The notes under the pieces: model-generated
Told to the model about the DNA's origin: nothing
The model's input: only the letters and a program-made list of their open reading frames with translations
Database searches by the model: none
Position numbers and translations under genes: made by a program
Shown: positions 39,902 through 47,368 of the stretch, piece by piece
How the letters are laid out: each line of letters starts with the position of its first letter
How positions within the stretch are numbered: position 1 is the stretch's first letter
Origin: a virus
Strand: one strand, 5' to 3'
DNA length: 47,401 bases
IMG/VR virus record: IMGVR_UViG_3300036791_000683
Span: 1 to 47,401 of that record

Positions 39902-40945
39902 ATGGCCCACAATCTTGAATTCCGCAACGGCGAATATTCGTTCGCCTTCACCGGCGACCGCGGCGCCGTCTGGCATAGGCTCGGCCAGCAAATGGCCGAC
40001 GGCGCAACCGCAGCCGAATGGATCGCAGCCTCTGGCTTCGATTATCGCGTGCTCAAAGTCCCGGCCGTCGCTTCCCTGATCGGCCCGGACTTCGATCACC
40101 TCAGCGGCCGCTTCGCCGAAAGTGATAAGAAATTCATCGTCCGTCAGGACAGCGGCCGCGTGCTCGGCATCGCCAGTGACGGCTATAAGCCGGTTCAGCC
40201 TGCCGATGTCTGGGAATGGTTCGAGCGCTACATCACCATCGATGAGCGCTTCCATATCGACGCCGCCGGCGTGCTTGGCTCCGGCGAACGGCTTTGGATC
40301 AGCGCTCAATTTCAGGGCGACCAAACCATCGCCGGCGACCGCCATCTCGCGCGCCTCCTGATGTCGACCTCGTTCGACAGTTCACAGGCGACCCGCAACG
40401 AAGCCACCATGACCCGCGTCGTATGCCAGAACACCTTGCGGCTCGCGCACGCCAACGCCAAGGCTCTGATCAAAACCCGCCATTCGACCGCCTTCAACGG
40501 CGCCGCCGTGGCGCGCGAGCTGAGCCAAATCGCCTCCTCGTTCGCCGAATTCAAGGCGATGGGCGACGCGATGGCGCAAGTGGCGATGACCGGCCAGCAG
40601 GTGTCGGACTTTTTCAAGCGCTTGCTTGATGTCGATCCGGCCGTGAATATGCGCGACAAAGACAAGGTCTCCACCCGCACCGCTAACATCTTTGATGGGC
40701 TGAAGACCACTTGCCGGATCACTCAGCAGGAGCGCAACTCGGATCAGCATGACGTGTGGACGGCGTTGCAAGCCGTGACGCGCTACGTCGACCATGACCG
40801 GACCGTGCGCAACGCGTCCAATGAAAATGTCGGACGCTTCGACAGCGGAACCTTCGGCAGCGGCGACGCCATGAAGGGCAAGGCGCTCGAATTGCTCTTG
40901 CCGATGGTCGATAAGAGCCTGTTTCGCGCGCCGGTTGCGGCCTGA
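39902..40945 (+). CDS. DUF932 (phage/plasmid-like TIGR03299) protein, 347 aa
   Basis: The start MAHNLEFRNGEYSFAFTGDR, then AVWHRLGQQM, then VRQDSGRVLGIASDGYKPVQ and the block LLMSTSFDSSQATRNEATMTRVVCQNTL are the signature of DUF932. The family is found on phages and plasmids and is of unknown molecular function, often near replication genes. Its own strong promoter suggests high early expression. Length is typical. Confidence 0.85.
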   Translation: MAHNLEFRNGEYSFAFTGDRGAVWHRLGQQMADGATAAEWIAASGFDYRVLKVPAVASLIGPDFDHLSGRFAESDKKFIVRQDSGRVLGIASDGYKPVQPADVWEWFERYITIDERFHIDAAGVLGSGERLWISAQFQGDQTIAGDRHLARLLMSTSFDSSQATRNEATMTRVVCQNTLRLAHANAKALIKTRHSTAFNGAAVARELSQIASSFAEFKAMGDAMAQVAMTGQQVSDFFKRLLDVDPAVNMRDKDKVSTRTANIFDGLKTTCRITQQERNSDQHDVWTALQAVTRYVDHDRTVRNASNENVGRFDSGTFGSGDAMKGKALELLLPMVDKSLFRAPVAA

Positions 40946-40953
40946 TCGCAGTT

Positions 40954-40983
40954 TATGCGCGTCCCGTCACAAGGGCGCGCATA
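40954..40983 (+). other. Hairpin after the DUF932 gene
   Basis: TATGCGCG (40954-40961) pairs with CGCGCATA (40976-40983). After a bulged T, CCC (40963-40965) pairs with GGG (40973-40975), leaving a 7-base loop. The 11-bp stem has no U tail, so it may protect or process the mRNA rather than terminate it. Confidence 0.5.
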
Positions 40984-41013
40984 TGCGGCGGCCATGCCGA
41001 TAGGAGAAAACCA

Positions 41014-41226
41014 ATGATGTATGCTTGCGACAATTGCGAATGGACCGGTCAAAAGCGGGAGTTGCAGCCCATCAAACGATATTGGGAACGTGTGGATGAG
41101 GATAGCGGTCATGAGCCTGACGGGGAATGCCCTAAGTGCGGCTGTCTCGCTTATGCGCGCCCCGACGACGGCGACGACGGCGAATTCGGCGCCCGGGTCG
41201 ACTTCGAGTTTGACAAAACGCGATGA
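41014..41226 (+). CDS. Zinc-ribbon protein, 70 aa
   Basis: CDNCEWTG near the start and ECPKCGCLAY near residue 40 form the two Cys pairs of a zinc ribbon. The last 20 residues are very acidic (DDGDDGE) and end FDFEFDKTR-like. Such proteins often bind nucleic acid or partner proteins. ATG 41014 follows TAGGAGAAAA. It overlaps the next gene by 4 bp. Confidence 0.7.
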   Translation: MMYACDNCEWTGQKRELQPIKRYWERVDEDSGHEPDGECPKCGCLAYARPDDGDDGEFGARVDFEFDKTR

Positions 41227-41459
41227 CCCGGCAGCTGAACCGGCCCAAAACGCCGGATGATTGGCGCGAGCGCCTAGCCACGTTCGAACGCCATCATCCG
41301 GATGACGAATCTGGCAAGCGCGTTTCGGTCTTGACCGTCGACGCCTATATGGCCAAACGCCGCGCCTCACGGCGGCCCGCGCTCCTTCGCATTGGGGCGT
41401 TCCTATGGGCTTTGCTGATTTTGGCCGCCCTTATCGTGATCCTCTATGATCAGGATTGA
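41223..41459 (+). CDS. Small C-terminally anchored membrane protein, 78 aa
   Basis: Residues 1-52 are charged and soluble. Residues 55-75 (LLRIGAFLWALLILAALIVI) form a single membrane helix near the end. The topology suggests a tail-anchored inner-membrane protein. ATG 41223 overlaps the preceding stop as ATGA, and its end overlaps the GcrA-like gene by 14 bp. No family is recognised. Confidence 0.6.
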   Translation: MTRQLNRPKTPDDWRERLATFERHHPDDESGKRVSVLTVDAYMAKRRASRRPALLRIGAFLWALLILAALIVILYDQD

Positions 41460-41772
41460 CGCCATCGCCAAGCTCTGGACGCAGGGCCGGTCCCTGACCG
41501 AGATTGGCCTTGCGCTCGGCCTAAGCCGCGGCGCCGTCGCCGGCGAGATCAATCGCGCGCGCCTTCGCCGCGACCCGCGTTTTTTAAAGTTTCGTCTCAG
41601 CCCGTTCGCCAAGCCGCCGCTTCCGCCGCGCGTCCTGGTCGACCTGCGCTTGCACGATTGCCGCTGGGCGGTCGGCCTGACGCCTGACGACCTGCACCTG
41701 TTTTGTGGCCAGCCTCAAGCCGCCGGCTCGCCTTATTGCGCCAAGCATCGGGATCGGGCGCAGCGCGGTTAA
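41446..41772 (+). CDS. GcrA-like regulator, 108 aa
   Basis: The N-terminus (residues 5-40, AIAKLWTQGRSLTEIGLALG then LSRGAVAGEINRARL) is the helix-turn-helix of GcrA-type proteins. The C-terminus keeps the family pattern C72-R-W, F-C87-G and P-Y-C98-x-x-H101, probably a zinc site. In Alphaproteobacteria GcrA binds sigma70 RNA polymerase and activates promoters with CcrM-methylated GANTC. A phage copy could redirect host transcription to phage promoters or tie it to methylation. Function here is inference. Confidence 0.75.
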   Translation: MIRIDAIAKLWTQGRSLTEIGLALGLSRGAVAGEINRARLRRDPRFLKFRLSPFAKPPLPPRVLVDLRLHDCRWAVGLTPDDLHLFCGQPQAAGSPYCAKHRDRAQRG

Positions 41773-41796
41773 TTGTCCTTTTTATTGTTTTTATTG

Positions 41797-41825
41797 TTGA
41801 CAAGTTCAAGAAATTGTTCTACGTT
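41797..41825 (+). promoter_or_regulatory. Sigma70-like promoter TTGACA-N17-TACGTT
   Basis: TTGACA (41797-41802), 17 bases, TACGTT (41820-41825). A T-rich stretch with a duplicated TTTTTATTG lies just upstream (about 41778-41795) and could act as an UP element. The leader carries a CAGGAGA site before ATG 41849. Confidence 0.5.
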
Positions 41826-41848
41826 TCCCTTGGTTCAGGAGAAGCGTT

Positions 41849-42055
41849 ATGTCCGCTCAATCTCAATATCGATCGCCAAAAACGATCTTCATTCGCGCCG
41901 TTAACCGAAAAACCAACTTGCTTTGGCGCGGCACGCTGGCTGAGTTTTTCGATGAATTTGGTTTTCCCCATGAACAGCAAATCAATGTGCTGAGTGAGGT
42001 TTTGCGCACCTTTCAGCATTTGGGAGAAACGTGGGTTATTGAAGTTACGGGTTGA
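41849..42055 (+). CDS. Small hypothetical protein, 68 aa
   Basis: MSAQSQYRSPKTIFIRAVNR, then a Phe-rich amphipathic middle (LAEFFDEFGFPHEQQINVLS) and WVIEVTG at the end. It has no membrane segment or known motif. It has its own promoter and a good ribosome site, so it is expressed apart from the regulator upstream. Function is unknown. Confidence 0.6.
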   Translation: MSAQSQYRSPKTIFIRAVNRKTNLLWRGTLAEFFDEFGFPHEQQINVLSEVLRTFQHLGETWVIEVTG

Positions 42056-42060
42056 AATGG

Positions 42061-42072
42061 GGGGCCGGCCCC
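42061..42072 (+). other. Perfect 12-bp palindrome GGGGCCGGCCCC
   Basis: This lies 5 bases after the preceding stop and 32 bases before the next ATG. In RNA it can form only a tight stem or a dimer. It may be an operator or a processing site. No T run follows. Confidence 0.4.
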
Positions 42073-42104
42073 GATCAGCCGCCCAACCATGAAGGATGGG
42101 AACA

Positions 42105-42347
42105 ATGTCAGTCCGAGAAATTGTAACGTGGCAATTTTACGATTACAACCAAAATTTATGGCTTAGCGGCGAGCCGAGCGTTCACGCGGTTTGGATCGAC
42201 GCCGAGCATTGGCTGAGGGCGCGCGTGGTGACGCCCGAGGCTGATTTGGTCTCTATGAGCCAGGACCCGCTGTCGCTGGCCATAACGCTGATCGTCAGTT
42301 GTTCGCCCGAAACCGCAGATTGGCTTTACGCTCATGGTCAAGCTTAG
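42105..42347 (+). CDS. Small hypothetical protein, 80 aa
   Basis: ATG 42105 follows AAGGATGGG; an in-frame TTG at 42096 is less likely. The product has many Trp, Tyr and Asp residues (WQFYDYNQNLWLSGEPSVHA) and an alternating pattern of a small alpha/beta domain. No family is recognised. Its end overlaps a tiny membrane-protein gene. Confidence 0.6.
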   Translation: MSVREIVTWQFYDYNQNLWLSGEPSVHAVWIDAEHWLRARVVTPEADLVSMSQDPLSLAITLIVSCSPETADWLYAHGQA

Positions 42348-42453
42348 CGCTACGCTCCTGATCATGACGTTCATTGCTTTTTGCTTTTTTGTGTTGGGCT
42401 TTGCGCTCGGTTTATTCGTGGCCTATCCGGCCCATGAGACCTGGGCGGGTTGA
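42334..42453 (+). CDS. Tiny membrane protein, 39 aa
   Basis: A short frame from ATG 42334 to TGA 42453 encodes a single-helix protein: MVKLSATLLI, then MTFIAFCFFVLGFALGLFVA, with a polar end (YPAHETWAG). It overlaps the preceding gene by 14 bp, as elsewhere in this operon. Without sequence relatives, it could be a small inner-membrane peptide or a chance frame. I favour a real gene from the tight overlap and the clean hydrophobic profile. Confidence 0.45.
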   Translation: MVKLSATLLIMTFIAFCFFVLGFALGLFVAYPAHETWAG

Positions 42454-42478
42454 AATACAGGATAAAATAGACTAGACA
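42450..42478 (+). promoter_or_regulatory. Weak candidate promoter TTGAAA-N17-TAGACA
   Basis: TTGAAA (42450-42455) and TAGACA (42473-42478) have 17-base spacing, but the -10 matches the consensus poorly. A leader of about 30 bases with an AGGGGG stretch follows before ATG 42516. Confidence 0.25.
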
Positions 42479-42515
42479 AACAAAGGGGGACTAAAAACCT
42501 GAGGATTTTCACACT

Positions 42516-42857
42516 ATGCCATCCGTTAGCTTGAACGAAACTCTAATCTACCGCGCCAGACGACGCACGCGTGAAGATGGCCTGAGCGTTGAAGAACGGG
42601 TCGCCATCAACCTGTTCCGGCGCCGTCACGTGCGTGTGCCGACTTTAGCCGCGGCCTTCGAGGTGTCAAAAAACACCATTTATTATAAATGCTTAAGAGG
42701 AACAGACAAAGCCGACGAAGTTAACGGGCTGATCAGCCGATTAGGCGAAAAGCAAGCCTGGAACCAATTCGTCACTGATGAAATGGTGAATAAAGTCAAT
42801 ACCCAAATGGCTTTGGAAGTCCAGGTGAGGGAGGACGAGGAGCGTGACGCCACGTGA
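42516..42857 (+). CDS. HTH DNA-binding protein, 113 aa
   Basis: Residues 35-62 (RRRHVRVPTLAAAFEVSKNT, then IYYKCLRG) are a helix-turn-helix in which the recognition helix begins SKNTIYY. The first 30 residues are basic and helical, and the C-terminus is a long charged helix ending in an acidic stretch (REDEERD). It may be a regulator of the primase gene downstream. It overlaps the next gene by 14 bp. Confidence 0.65.
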   Translation: MPSVSLNETLIYRARRRTREDGLSVEERVAINLFRRRHVRVPTLAAAFEVSKNTIYYKCLRGTDKADEVNGLISRLGEKQAWNQFVTDEMVNKVNTQMALEVQVREDEERDAT

Positions 42858-43371
42858 AGCCGCCGCAATCGAATACGATGAGCCCGATTGGTGCGAAGCG
42901 TTCGAACAGGAATGCGCGCGCCATCCGCAATGGCCGCGCTATTTGCAGCAAGCCGGCGCCTTCGAGGCGGTGCTGCGGCGCTGGCGCCGGTTTCATTGGA
43001 CGCCGGTCGAGATCGAGGGCGAACAGAAGAGGGCGCCGGCCGGCGCCGCGCAGGCGATGCTCGCATTGGCTCAGCTGGGAATCATGCCTCCGCGCTCCGA
43101 ACTCTTAGACCTTCCGCAGGGCGGCCTGGCGCTCGGCTATCAGCATGACGACCACATGTGGCTCAGCGTCGCCGGCGAGCAATGGCGGATTACGGCGATC
43201 GAGGATAGGATGTTGTTTTTAGAAAAAATGGAGTTCGGCGCCGCCAAGCCCGAAACCCGTCAAATCGACCTCAATCGCGCCGATTGGACGAAACACACGG
43301 AGGCCGCGGTGGCGATTTTGGAGGCGCTTGCTAAAAGAAGGGGCCCACGACAAGAAACTGGCAATTCTTGA
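42844..43371 (+). CDS. Hypothetical protein before the primase-helicase gene, 175 aa
   Basis: The start is GTG 42844 in the end of the HTH gene. Residues 1-60 are acidic/aromatic and helical (EPDWCEAFEQECARHPQW), the middle is Ala-rich, and residues 95-135 look beta-rich (GLALGYQHDDHMWLSVAGEQ). The C-terminus is helical and basic. No family is recognised. Position suggests a replication accessory role. Confidence 0.6.
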   Translation: MTPREAAAIEYDEPDWCEAFEQECARHPQWPRYLQQAGAFEAVLRRWRRFHWTPVEIEGEQKRAPAGAAQAMLALAQLGIMPPRSELLDLPQGGLALGYQHDDHMWLSVAGEQWRITAIEDRMLFLEKMEFGAAKPETRQIDLNRADWTKHTEAAVAILEALAKRRGPRQETGNS

Positions 43372-43492
43372 TCGCAGGCCCCACGCCTATGGTTTTGGAA
43401 GCCGGGTGCTTAAGCCGTATAGCCTCCAATTTTCTGATTAGCATTGTTCTCCCCAGCTGTCCACAGCGATGTTTGACAATGCTCCTGATCGG

Positions 43493-43521
43493 CCCGAAGG
43501 ATTGGCCCCTTCGGGGTGCTT
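43493..43521 (+). promoter_or_regulatory. Hairpin plus GGGTGCTT box before the primase-helicase gene
   Basis: CCCGAAGG (43493-43500) and CCTTCGGG (43508-43515) form an 8-bp stem with a 7-base loop. GGGTGCTT (43514-43521) begins in the stem end and is followed two bases later by ATG 43524. The same box follows a hairpin at 2504-2541 and at 9150-9157. A DnaA-box-like CTGTCCACA lies at 43457-43465 in the same gap. Confidence 0.5.
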
Positions 43522-43523
43522 CC

Positions 43524-46034
43524 ATGCCATCAGATCAGCGAACCGTTCAAAGATTTTTAACGATTGAATTTATTACCAAAAGGAAACTTAGAGTTCAAAC
43601 GATTTGGCTGCGGCCAGAAGCGGCTGCGCCATCGCCCGAAGACGCGGTAAAACCGACGGAAAACCTAGCCTGCGACCCCCACGACTGGATCGATGAACGC
43701 AATCTCGGCGCCCGGCTGGCAGACGGCTTTATTGAGGTGAAAATCCAAAGTCCAGATGATATATGGGCGCAATGTTTATTCAAGGCTTTCCGATGCCTGG
43801 GTGTCGACGCGCGGGCGGCCTACGGGTCTCAGGGGCGGCCGATCAGTTCAGTCTTGCTTCGGATCGCCGACCCGCAATCGATCGATCGTTGGGAGAACCT
43901 TTGGCCGCATGGCCATCGGGACAAGGCCGGCCAATGGGTGGAGACCAAATTCGCCTATTCGCTCGCCCCGACCCCGCGCGCCAAGCCGGTCTGGCGCAAT
44001 TCAGCGCCCTTGCCCGGCTCGTATTTCAACGGCGCCCTGGTTGAATGGCGGCCGTTTGGCAAGCCGGCCGCAGACCTGGAAGAACTCGGCCTGGAGGACC
44101 TGGAGCCGCGCGAGATCGCCCCGACCCAAATGGAGCTGATTTGCCGCGCGATCGCCTTCGCCACCCTTGGCTATTACATCGGGGTCTATCTCGACGGCCT
44201 GACTCAATGGGACGAAAGTCTCACCCGCACCGTTGGCGGCTGGATCGCTCGGCTGGTCCCCGAGGGCATGGCGATCAACGCCCAAGGCCAGAGCCTGGAA
44301 GGGGTTTGCTGGGCCCCGATCGATAGCGAGGCCACGGCTCGGCAATTGCTGGCCTATCTCGGAAATTACGGCGCGCCGCGCGAACTTGACGTGGCTTACT
44401 CGCATGCGCAAGCGCGCTTGGAGCATAACCCGCAGGCCCTCATTCCCGGCTGGAAGACGATCGAAACCTGTTTTGGCCCGCATGCTCGCGCCGGACTGCG
44501 ATCGGCGTTCAAAGCTGGATTGAATATCGATGTGTTGGAGCAAATGTCCGAACAGTATTTTTTTGATCGCTCGCTTCATCGTTATATCGATCGTCAAATG
44601 ATGTTAGACGAAAATATTTTCGAATTCAACACCGCAAATTTGATCGAACGGCATGAGCCCGATCCTAAGCTTTGGATCACGCCGCGCAAGAGGGTCAATC
44701 CTTTTCGGCTTTATTCTACTTCCAGCCTTCGCTCAGATGTCAATCGGCAAGTTTTTCTCCCCGGCGAAATGCCGGGCGGCGTGGTGCGTTTTTCGCGGGT
44801 TCATGAATTGATCAAGAGCGAGAATCGCCAAGCGGATGAATATCTCGCGTTTAATACTTTTCCTGGTTTCGCCATTAAGCCGGTCTCCACCATCAACCCG
44901 ACCGTCATGCAATCTGCGGTCAGCTTGTTGGATCGGGCGTTAGGATTGGTGACTAAAAATAACGACGAACGTATGCTATGGTTGAAAAAATTCATCGCTC
45001 ATATGGTTCAATATCCAGGAGAGAAACCACAGGTTTGCCCCATTCTGGTTGGCGGTCAGGGGATCGGCAAGAGCATGTTTGGTAGCGAATTGATGCGGGC
45101 TCTCATTGGGAGAATGGCCGGCAACGCCAATGCTGGTGACTTCAGCAACAATAGATTCATCATTGAGCCATTTATTAGAAAGCTTATTGTTTTCATCGAT
45201 GAAGTTCGATTAGAGTCGATTGAAGCCATCAATAATATTAAAAAAATCATTCGTTCCAGCCAATTGTCAGGGCAGGAAAAATTTGAGCATCAACGTGATT
45301 ATTATATTCCGGCTCGATTGTTGGTGGCGACCAATTCGGCCGATATTGGATTGACCCCGGCCGACGCCGGCGATCGAACATTCTTTTTCATCATGAGTTC
45401 AACGGCTGAAAATATGAGAATGAGCGAGCGCGAATTCATTGGCTGGGCCAACGGGTTCAAGCCTTTTTACAACGATTTCGCCACCGCTCTCAAAAGTCTC
45501 GAAGTGCGCCAGCATCTCATGCGTTATTTCATGGAAATTGAAGTCGAGCGCGCCGAACTGGAAGATCTCACCCATTCGTCCAGCGGGGATGAAAACGTTG
45601 TTATGGCCACCATGTCGCCGGCGCGGCGCGTCGCTCGCCAAATTGTGGCGGACGCTCATGTGATCTGGGCGTTCGACATCACCGCGTGGTTTAACGACAT
45701 TCAGCTGCGCGAGGCGATCAAGCGCGTCGATGGACCGCGCTCCCGCGTCGAGGCGTCCGAGGTCAGGCTGGAATTTGAGCGCGCCGACGTCATCACCAAA
45801 CAACGGGGATATTATAGATTCAAGTGGGGATATGGCAAATTGCTGAAAGAGCTTGGCCGGGCGCATGCCTTGCCGATCGAGCAAGTGTGGGATTTCCAGC
45901 CTGGCGATTTCGACGACAATTCGGTGATGTCGCCTCACATCGCGCCGCCCTGGCGTGGGCTAAAACAGGGGCAGCCGCGCGAGGAGCCGCGCTACAATCG
46001 AGACCGTGATCCAGACTATATGGAGCCGGAATAG
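43524..46034 (+). CDS. Primase-helicase with SF3/AAA ATPase domain, 836 aa
   Basis: From ATG 43524 the protein begins MPSDQRTVQRFLTIEF. An upstream TTG at 43368 would add 52 unnatural residues across the hairpin. Residues 1-450 form a large N-terminal region in which a primase or DNA-binding domain would be expected, but no catalytic motif is certain. Residues 480-640 are the helicase: Walker A GGQGIGKS near 509-516, Walker B IVFIDEV near 553-560, and sensor LVATNSAD near 602. It resembles D5/DUF5906 helicases of phages and plasmids. It would unwind DNA at the fork and is the only replicative enzyme visible. Confidence 0.75.
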   Translation: MPSDQRTVQRFLTIEFITKRKLRVQTIWLRPEAAAPSPEDAVKPTENLACDPHDWIDERNLGARLADGFIEVKIQSPDDIWAQCLFKAFRCLGVDARAAYGSQGRPISSVLLRIADPQSIDRWENLWPHGHRDKAGQWVETKFAYSLAPTPRAKPVWRNSAPLPGSYFNGALVEWRPFGKPAADLEELGLEDLEPREIAPTQMELICRAIAFATLGYYIGVYLDGLTQWDESLTRTVGGWIARLVPEGMAINAQGQSLEGVCWAPIDSEATARQLLAYLGNYGAPRELDVAYSHAQARLEHNPQALIPGWKTIETCFGPHARAGLRSAFKAGLNIDVLEQMSEQYFFDRSLHRYIDRQMMLDENIFEFNTANLIERHEPDPKLWITPRKRVNPFRLYSTSSLRSDVNRQVFLPGEMPGGVVRFSRVHELIKSENRQADEYLAFNTFPGFAIKPVSTINPTVMQSAVSLLDRALGLVTKNNDERMLWLKKFIAHMVQYPGEKPQVCPILVGGQGIGKSMFGSELMRALIGRMAGNANAGDFSNNRFIIEPFIRKLIVFIDEVRLESIEAINNIKKIIRSSQLSGQEKFEHQRDYYIPARLLVATNSADIGLTPADAGDRTFFFIMSSTAENMRMSEREFIGWANGFKPFYNDFATALKSLEVRQHLMRYFMEIEVERAELEDLTHSSSGDENVVMATMSPARRVARQIVADAHVIWAFDITAWFNDIQLREAIKRVDGPRSRVEASEVRLEFERADVITKQRGYYRFKWGYGKLLKELGRAHALPIEQVWDFQPGDFDDNSVMSPHIAPPWRGLKQGQPREEPRYNRDRDPDYMEPE

Positions 46035-46091
46035 ATCTTGCGTTTTTGTCCAGTTCCGCGCAATGTTCGCCAACCCTGAAGGAGGCGTTTT

Positions 46092-46373
46092 ATGACGACT
46101 GATCCAGCCAAGGCCCCCGCCCCCGCGCATAAACCGCTCGCCGATCCCCAGGAGGAAAAGCTCCGCCTCGCCAAGGAAGAGGCCGAGCAGCGCGCCAAGA
46201 TCGCCGACCCGCCAGTGAAGACAGTCGCCGACGAACAGCGCGAGCGTTCGGCGGAGATCGAGCAGGAAGGGGTCGAGCCGTGGAAGGAAAAGCGCGATAT
46301 GCGCCCGCCGGACCAGCGGCCGCAACAGGTTGCCGGAGTCTCTAAAGATGCCGGTCATCCCGCTAAACAGTGA
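46092..46373 (+). CDS. Charged Pro/Lys/Glu-rich protein, 93 aa
   Basis: ATG 46092 has GGAGGCG in front. The protein is extremely charged and disordered (DPQEEKLRLAKEEAEQRAKI, then EQRERSAEIEQEG). It has no recognisable domain. It may be a flexible linker or coat protein, or a DNA-mimic-like or scaffolding protein. The start of the next gene overlaps its end. Confidence 0.55.
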   Translation: MTTDPAKAPAPAHKPLADPQEEKLRLAKEEAEQRAKIADPPVKTVADEQRERSAEIEQEGVEPWKEKRDMRPPDQRPQQVAGVSKDAGHPAKQ

Positions 46374-47046
46374 CGGCGCGCCTCTCGCCCCGCAACCGCG
46401 TTGGGGGCCCTGGCATGCCGGCGGAAGCCCATCGGGACCAGTCGTCCCGAGCGGACTAACCTTGAACAATAGCGGAGCGATCGATCCAGCTCTGTTGCAA
46501 GGCGCGGGCGCGGGCGGTCCGCCCTGGTGGCTGAGCCTTCTGCCCGGCATGGGCGCGAGCCGCGCCGCGATGGCTGCCGGAGCGATGCTACAGCCAACCT
46601 CAACCGCTAACGACGCGGCGCCGACCAATCTGCCGATGCAAAGACCTAGTGGCGTCGGCATGATGCCAGGACCCGATCCCGACGCGCTTGGGTCGAGCGT
46701 GACCATGAATCCGGCTCCAGTCCCTCCAGCGCCTACGCCAGCGCCAGGCGCGCTCACGATGCCCTCAAGGCCAGTCACGCCCACGCCTGCGTCTCCAGTA
46801 GCCGCCATGCCCTCAAGGCCAGTCACGCCCACGCCTGCGTCCGCCTATCCTGGCCCGCTAGCAGATGCGCCGCTGCCGCCTTCGCGCCCCAAGGGGATCG
46901 ATCCGAGGAAGGTCAATCTGGGTTACGGCGCGCCCTTCACTCAAATCTACCGGCCGAACGCTGATCCGGCCAACCCGCGCAGCGGCGGCGCCCCGAAGAT
47001 GAGCGCGCTCGACCTGAGCGGGCTGTTTCAAAGGAGGCAAGCTTGA
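46348..47046 (+). CDS. Pro/Ala/Gly-rich low-complexity protein, 232 aa
   Basis: The ATG at 46348 (MPVIPLNSDGAPLAPQPRWG) is preferred over one at 46330. The protein is Pro/Ala/Gly-rich with one ordered-looking stretch (LLQGAGAGGPPWWLSLLPGM, residues 50-70) and a repeated MPSRPVTPTPAS. The end is more ordered (KVNLGYGAPFTQIYRPNADP). Such proteins often belong to the virion or to surface display, but no family is recognised. The stop overlaps the TTG of the next gene. Confidence 0.6.
   Translation: MPVIPLNSDGAPLAPQPRWGPWHAGGSPSGPVVPSGLTLNNSGAIDPALLQGAGAGGPPWWLSLLPGMGASRAAMAAGAMLQPTSTANDAAPTNLPMQRPSGVGMMPGPDPDALGSSVTMNPAPVPPAPTPAPGALTMPSRPVTPTPASPVAAMPSRPVTPTPASAYPGPLADAPLPPSRPKGIDPRKVNLGYGAPFTQIYRPNADPANPRSGGAPKMSALDLSGLFQRRQA
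46759..46841 (+). repeat. 35-bp direct repeat in a coding sequence, period 48
   Basis: A perfect 35-base block, ATGCCCTCAAGGCCAGTCAC and the next 15 bases, occurs at 46759-46793 and 46807-46841. It encodes two copies of MPSRPVTPTPAS in a Pro-rich protein, so length change by slippage or recombination is likely. Confidence 0.8.
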
Positions 47047-47366
47047 CTTACCTCGTTTCCGATTTTCAAACTGCTGTCGCCCTTGAATGCCAGATCCATT
47101 TCGCCAACGCTAACCGCGCAACCGAACTCACGGCGATGGCGACTGCGCTGGGGAGCGACGCTACCAAACATGACAAGACGATCGAGGCGGCGCCGGCTGG
47201 CCTAGTGGCGGGTTCGCCGTCAAACACGCGTTTCACCAATGACGTCTTGCTACAGGTTAACAAGGGCAAGGGTGGCGGCTTGACGCCGGCGCAGATGGCG
47301 ACGGTGCTTACTGCCTTGGCCGCTGCGCCGCCCAACCCGTCGCCGATGGTCAATCGTCAGTTGTGA
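47043..47366 (+). CDS. Hypothetical protein, 107 aa
   Basis: TTG 47043 overlaps the preceding stop (TTGA), and a strong AAGGAGG (47031-47037) lies six bases before it. The protein has two helical stretches (SDFQTAVALECQIHFANANR; TPAQMATVLTALAAAPPNPS) linked by a loop with Ser, Asn and Gly. No family is recognised. It ends two bases before the gene that spans the join. Confidence 0.65.
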   Translation: MTYLVSDFQTAVALECQIHFANANRATELTAMATALGSDATKHDKTIEAAPAGLVAGSPSNTRFTNDVLLQVNKGKGGGLTPAQMATVLTALAAAPPNPSPMVNRQL

Positions 47367-47368
47367 GA

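Noticed and set aside
43473-43501. TTGACA at 43473 as a promoter for the primase-helicase gene
   Set aside because: At 17-base spacing the -10 position reads GAAGGA, and no TA-rich hexamer lies near.
43368-43523. TTG start giving an 888-residue primase-helicase
   Set aside because: The added residues cross a hairpin and look unnatural. ATG 43524 has the GGGTGCTT box.
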